From the NCBI GenBank assembly GCA_022821865.1, contig JAJECW010000137.1, positions 1 to 41,971 of the forward strand: a stretch of 41,971 nt of DNA. Direction: 5' to 3'. Position numbers and translations under genes: made by a program. Position 1 is the first letter of the stretch. The number at the start of each line of letters is the position of its first letter. Below the pieces are notes generated by a model that did no database searches, was not told the origin of the DNA, and saw only the letters and a list, made by a program, of their open reading frames with translations. Shown piece by piece: positions 38,483 to 41,971 of the stretch. This stretch comes from Pseudomonadales bacterium (lineage in GTDB: Bacteria > Pseudomonadota > Gammaproteobacteria > Pseudomonadales > Pseudohongiellaceae).

Positions 38483-39298
38483 TCAGCTTTCCACCGGCGT
38501 ATCGTCGGCATTGCCCCATTCCGACCAGGAGCCATCGTAGGCGCGGATATCGAGCCCCAGGGCCTTGCCCGCCACGTAGGCCAGACCCGAGCGGTGATGG
38601 GACTGGCAGTGGGTAATGACTTTCCTGCCCGCCCCGATGCCGAGTTGTTCCAGGCGCTGCCGCAATTCGGGCAAGGGTTTCAGGCGGAAGTCATTGTGCC
38701 GGTCCATCAGTTCGAGCCAGTCGAGATTGACCGCGCCGGGGATGTGTCCATTGCGGCGGGCGGTGGCGCGCAGGCCGAGATACTCTTCCGCGGAACGGGC
38801 GTCCCAGACGATGCTGTCCGGGTCGTCGAGCTGGTCGAGCACCTGCTGCTTGTCGGCAATGGGAGCGCGGTCGATTTGCGCCTGGTAGGGCTTGGCTTGC
38901 CCAGGGCTTGGCCCGGATTCCAGCGGCAGTCCCGCCGCGGCCCAGGCAAGCGCGCCGCCATTGAGCAGGCTATAGCGGCGGTGGCCCAGCACGTCCAGGG
39001 TCCAGATCAGCCGCCCGGCCCAGCCGCCGCCCTCGTCGTCGATGGCAATGACATGGCGATCCGCATCGAGGCCAAGGCGGGAAAACAGCGCGCTCAGGCG
39101 CTCCGCTTCCGGCAGCTTGCCCGTGGCGGGGGCAATCCCGGAAACGAGTTCGCCGGGCTGTACCAGCAGCGAACCGGGCACATGATGCGCCAGATACGCC
39201 TGGGGCTGGCAGACCGTCACCAGCAACAGCGACTCGTCCGGCAGCGACGGCGCCAGATCCGCGGGTTCCAGAAGCAGGGGCAGACGTTCTTCAGTCAT
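38483..39298 (-). CDS. Two-domain rhodanese-like sulfurtransferase
   Basis: A 271-residue tandem-rhodanese protein. The first domain is non-catalytic (VIAIDDEGGGWAGRLIWTL). The second carries the catalytic cysteine in ITHCQSHHRSG, which resembles the RhdA active-site loop of Azotobacter. VWDARSAEEYLGL and GHIPGAVNLDW are typical of the domain. Its neighbours psd and rsgA match an arrangement known in Pseudomonas. ATG 39298 is chosen because conserved sequence begins there. The long upstream open frame runs through the 161-bp palindrome and is not coding. The palindrome starts 12 bp upstream of this ATG, leaving little room for a normal ribosome-binding site. Confidence 0.88.
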   Translation of the reverse strand: MTEERLPLLLEPADLAPSLPDESLLLVTVCQPQAYLAHHVPGSLLVQPGELVSGIAPATGKLPEAERLSALFSRLGLDADRHVIAIDDEGGGWAGRLIWTLDVLGHRRYSLLNGGALAWAAAGLPLESGPSPGQAKPYQAQIDRAPIADKQQVLDQLDDPDSIVWDARSAEEYLGLRATARRNGHIPGAVNLDWLELMDRHNDFRLKPLPELRQRLEQLGIGAGRKVITHCQSHHRSGLAYVAGKALGLDIRAYDGSWSEWGNADDTPVES

Positions 39299-39310
39299 GT
39301 GGGGAGTCTG

Positions 39311-39471
39311 GGAGCCTGCGCCGTAGGAATTCACGGCTGCAAATCCGCACCCGTCCACGCCCCTGGCCGCTCGATTTCGTTGCATATTCACCAATATTCG
39401 CCTCAATCGACCGGCCAGGGGCGCGGCGATAGCGAATTTTCGCTTTCGCGAATTCCTACGGCGCAGGCTCC
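39311..39471. mobile_element. 161-bp three-tier palindrome, MITE-like
   Basis: Three inverted repeats share one centre near 39391. The outer arms are 22 bp and perfect (39311-39332 and 39450-39471, ending GGAGCCTGCG/CGCAGGCTCC). The middle arms are 17 bp with one mismatch (39358-39374 and 39407-39423). The inner pair is ATATT/AATAT (39384-39397). Two unpaired segments of about 25 bp separate the tiers. There is no coding capacity. The layout fits a miniature transposable element or a large foldback RNA. It separates the rhodanese and rsgA genes. Confidence 0.65.
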
Positions 39472-39500
39472 TGGTCCGGCAGGCGTCGCGGCAAACAATC

Positions 39501-40448
39501 TCATTGCAGGCTGTCCACAATCCGGCCAAAACTGCGCAGCCGCTCGGGGCTGATGGCCCCGGCTTCGGCGGCGGCAAGCACCGCGCAACCCGGTTCCATC
39601 CGGTGCGAACAATCGCGGAATCTGCATTGTTCGGCCAGGGCTCTCAATTCGACGAAACCTTCGATCACCTCGTCCACCCGCAAATGCCCCAGGCTGAACT
39701 CGCGCACGCCGGGAGAGTCAATCAGGTCAAACCCCGGCAAATGAAACAGCCGGGCGGCGGTGGTGGTGTGGGCGCCGCCGCGCTGATAGGCGTCGAGGGC
39801 GCCGGTCTCCGCCAGTTTTTCCTTGCCGAGCCGGTTCAGCAATGAAGACTTGCCGACTCCCGACTGGCCCACCACCACGGCGGTCAGCCCCGCGAGCCTG
39901 TCCGCCAGGGCTTCCACCCCGGCGCCGGTCAAGGCCGAGACTGCAAAAAGATCGAACTCCAGTTCGCGGTAAATCTCTTTCATCCGCGCCAGCAAGGGCG
40001 GATTCGCCGGCGGCAGGTCGGTCTTGTTCAATACCAGCAAACATTCGAGCCCGAGATTCTCGATGGCCACCAGATAGCGGTCAATGACGCTCATCTCGGT
40101 TTCCGGCGCCGTGGCGAACATGGTCAGCACGATATCGATATTGGCGGCAATAGGGCGGAAGCGGCCGCCGGCGTCGGCCCGACCAAAAGCGTTGCGGCGC
40201 GGCGCAAGACCGGTAACCACGCCCGCGCCGTTCGCATCGGGCTCCCACCGGACCCGGTCCCCGGTCACCAGGGGCGGCAGATTGGCCCTGGCGTGGCAGA
40301 GCGCCACCTCGCCGGATTCGCCTTCCACCGCAAGCCGCTTGCCGAGATGGCTGATGATGGTTCCCGAAAGCGCCTCGCCGGAAGCGGCCTCCCTGCGCCT
40401 GGCAATACGGCGTTGCTGCTGCCTGCTGAGTCTGCGCCCCGACGGCAT
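39501..40448 (-). CDS. rsgA: Ribosome small-subunit-dependent GTPase A
   Basis: RsgA (315 residues) is a circularly permuted GTPase in late 30S subunit assembly. An OB-fold comes first (GTIISHLGKRLAVEG). The GTPase motifs appear in permuted order: NKTD (G4), then GQSGVGKSSLLN (G1), GGAHTTT, and DSPGV (G3). The C-terminal zinc region has CRFRDCSHRMEPGCAV. The gene usually found divergent from rsgA in related genomes, orn, is not present here; the hsdM region occupies that side instead. Confidence 0.96.
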   Translation of the reverse strand: MPSGRRLSRQQQRRIARRREAASGEALSGTIISHLGKRLAVEGESGEVALCHARANLPPLVTGDRVRWEPDANGAGVVTGLAPRRNAFGRADAGGRFRPIAANIDIVLTMFATAPETEMSVIDRYLVAIENLGLECLLVLNKTDLPPANPPLLARMKEIYRELEFDLFAVSALTGAGVEALADRLAGLTAVVVGQSGVGKSSLLNRLGKEKLAETGALDAYQRGGAHTTTAARLFHLPGFDLIDSPGVREFSLGHLRVDEVIEGFVELRALAEQCRFRDCSHRMEPGCAVLAAAEAGAISPERLRSFGRIVDSLQ

Positions 40449-40748
40449 GATTCAGCCGCGACTGCCGGAGATGTTTGCGAGTATCATGCGTGGATTATTG
40501 CACAGTTATCAGCGAATTCCCGTAATCACGCGAATATCCGTTCGAACAGAATCATGAGCCGTTCTTGGTCAATCGGTATGTTGGATCGAAGTGGCAGTGA
40601 TATGCTTCCTGCCGCCCCCGTACGCTCCGGTCGCAACGGACTGCAAGCGGTTGCCGATGCGCAGCATTGGACGAACTTGGAAGTTAAGGCCAACAGTGGC
40701 TGAAGTTTGCGTGCGGAATGATCTGACTTCTGGCGGCGGACCAAAAAG
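40449..40748. other. Divergent intergenic region, no gene seen
   Basis: 300 bp between rsgA and hsdM. Short open frames here lack ribosome-binding sites and recognisable content. An AATAAT word on the minus strand could be an rsgA -10 box, without a clear -35. Composition changes toward the hsdM side, consistent with an island boundary here. Confidence 0.4.
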
Positions 40749-41971
40749 ATGAAACAGGAAAAGATCACTCTTACCCAGCTTGAGTCCTTCCTCCTTAAGG
40801 CCGCCGACATACTGCGCGGCAAGATGGACGCCTCGGAATTCAAGGAGTTCATCTTCGGCATGTTGTTCCTGAAGCGGCTTTCCGACGAATTCGACCGTAA
40901 GCGCGAGCAACTCCGAAATAAGACGTTCGCGCACCTCAAGGACAAGCCGGACCTCGTCGACGAGTTGCTCGAAGACAAGACATCCTACGGTGAGACCTTC
41001 TTTGTTCCGAGAAGAGCCCGTTGGCACGAGACTTGGGAAGACGTGAACGGTGATCTCGTGCCAGCCATGAAGGATCTCAAGCACGACATCGGAAACATGC
41101 TTAACAAAGCCATTGCGGCTATTGAAGACGAAAACGATGCGCTCGAAGGAGTGCTGAAGAACAACATCAACTTCAACGCTGTGAAGGGCAAGACCAAGAT
41201 TCCGGATCAGAAGTGGAAAGATCTGCTCGACCACTTCAGCCAACCCGGATTCGTCCTCGTCAACGACAACTTCGAGTTTCCCGACCTGCTCGGCGCCGCC
41301 TACGAATACCTCATCAAATTTTTCGCGGACAGCGCCGGCAAGAAAGGTGGTGAGTTCTATACCCCCGGCGAGGTCGTCCGACTGCTGGTCCAACTCACGC
41401 GGCCAGAAGCCGGCAACACAATCTATGACCCTGCCGTCGGTTCTGGCGGCTTCCTCATTCAGTCCCACCAGTACGTGGAAGAGCAGGGTCAGAACGCCGA
41501 CGATCTCGCTCTCTACGGCCAGGACTCCAATGGCACGGTCTGGTCGATCTGCCGCATGAACATGATCCTTCATAACATCACCCGATCCACCATCGAGAAC
41601 GGTGACACGCTGGAGGATCCGCTCATCCTCAACAACGGGCAGATCCGCAAGTTTGACCGTGTACTTGCCAATCCTCCGTTCTCGCAGAATTACAGCCGCG
41701 CAAATATGAAGTTCACCAACCGATTCCGCGAGTGGTGCCCGGAAACCGGCAAGAAGGCGGACTTGATGTTCGTGCAGCACATGCTTGCCAGCCTCAAGTC
41801 CAATGGTCGGATGGCAACGGTCATGCCGCACGGTGTCCTGTTCCGAGGTGGCAAGGAAAAGCTCATCCGCGAGATTTTTATCAACGACGACTGCATCGAG
41901 GCCATCGTCAGCCTGCCGCCCGGACTCTTCTACGGCACAGGCATCCCCGCTTGTGTGCTGGTATGCAACAA
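40749..41971 (+). CDS. hsdM: Type I restriction-modification DNA methyltransferase subunit, partial
   Basis: The first 407 residues of HsdM; the frame runs off the window edge without a stop. The N-terminal helical domain ([33 protein letters not shown]) is typical of type I M subunits. [15 protein letters not shown] leads into the SAM-binding motif DPAVGSGGF (residues 227-235). The catalytic motif for N6-adenine methylation is NPPF (308-311). HsdM with HsdS recognises and methylates DNA; HsdR would cleave it. hsdS and hsdR must lie beyond the edge. There is no strong Shine-Dalgarno before ATG 40749. Confidence 0.95.
   Translation, partial: MKQEKITLTQLESFLLKAADILRGKMDASEFKEFIFGMLFLKRLSDEFDRKREQLRNKTFAHLKDKPDLVDELLEDKTSYGETFFVPRRARWHETWEDVNGDLVPAMKDLKHDIGNMLNKAIAAIEDENDALEGVLKNNINFNAVKGKTKIPDQKWKDLLDHFSQPGFVLVNDNFEFPDLLGAAYEYLIKFFADSAGKKGGEFYTPGEVVRLLVQLTRPEAGNTIYDPAVGSGGFLIQSHQYVEEQGQNADDLALYGQDSNGTVWSICRMNMILHNITRSTIENGDTLEDPLILNNGQIRKFDRVLANPPFSQNYSRANMKFTNRFREWCPETGKKADLMFVQHMLASLKSNGRMATVMPHGVLFRGGKEKLIREIFINDDCIEAIVSLPPGLFYGTGIPACVLVCN

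Noticed and set aside
38483-39577. A longer rhodanese frame extending through the palindrome
   Set aside because: Conserved sequence begins only at ATG 39298. The extension translates the palindromic repeat and part of rsgA.
40569-41831. A 420-residue minus-strand open frame
   Set aside because: It is antisense to hsdM, whose plus-strand frame shows SAM-binding and NPPF motifs throughout.

Overview
The window is about 42 kb of GC-rich chromosomal DNA. It carries housekeeping genes in arrangements typical of Gammaproteobacteria: asmA-mutY-yggX divergent from hisBHAF, rsgA-rhodanese-psd, tkt-epd-pgk-fba, gltBD, and a monofunctional HisB with an adjacent HisH. I remember similar neighbourhoods from Pseudomonas-like genomes. 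A 2-oxoacid:ferredoxin oxidoreductase (korAB) and Tat-exported proteins suggest an environmental, possibly uncultured, lineage. I cannot place it more precisely, and no tRNA, rRNA or CRISPR array was seen.

Layout. 1-1474 is accessory: a palindrome, an 81-bp double-hairpin repeat and an AAA ATPase/PD-(D/E)XK-type gene. 1605-20741 is mostly core: an atypical short-chain dehydrogenase, gltD and gltB (minus), a Tat-exported NHL propeller, a Tat-exported dienelactone hydrolase, a membrane protein, an FAD oxidoreductase, yggX, mutY, asmA (minus), hisBHAF (plus) and a C-terminal processing protease. 20835-25103 is a second accessory block. It holds a GIPGIGKT-type ATPase, two more ATPase/nuclease-like genes, a second inverted copy of the 81-bp repeat, a run of six hairpins and a fragment of a large restriction helicase. 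25413-28282 is korAB, followed by a large secreted protein of unknown function (28289-30727). 31004-39298 holds the sugar-phosphate operon tkt-epd-pgk-fba, a cold-shock gene, rpiA, psd and a rhodanese. A 161-bp three-tier palindrome separates the rhodanese from rsgA. The window ends inside a type I restriction-modification hsdM gene that runs off the edge.

How the genes work together. gltBD makes glutamate. hisBHAF covers the middle of histidine synthesis and uses glutamine through HisH. tkt, epd, pgk, fba and rpiA interconvert sugar phosphates; epd and tkt also feed pyridoxal-phosphate and aromatic precursors. korAB links 2-oxoacid oxidation to ferredoxin.

Most notable non-standard content. 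Two related ATPase/nuclease-like genes each have the same double-hairpin element upstream, in the same relative orientation. A dense hairpin cluster abuts a decayed restriction gene. A MITE-like palindrome shares a 14-bp word with the broken end of that gene. Functions given for these elements are inference; the repeats themselves can be read directly from the sequence.
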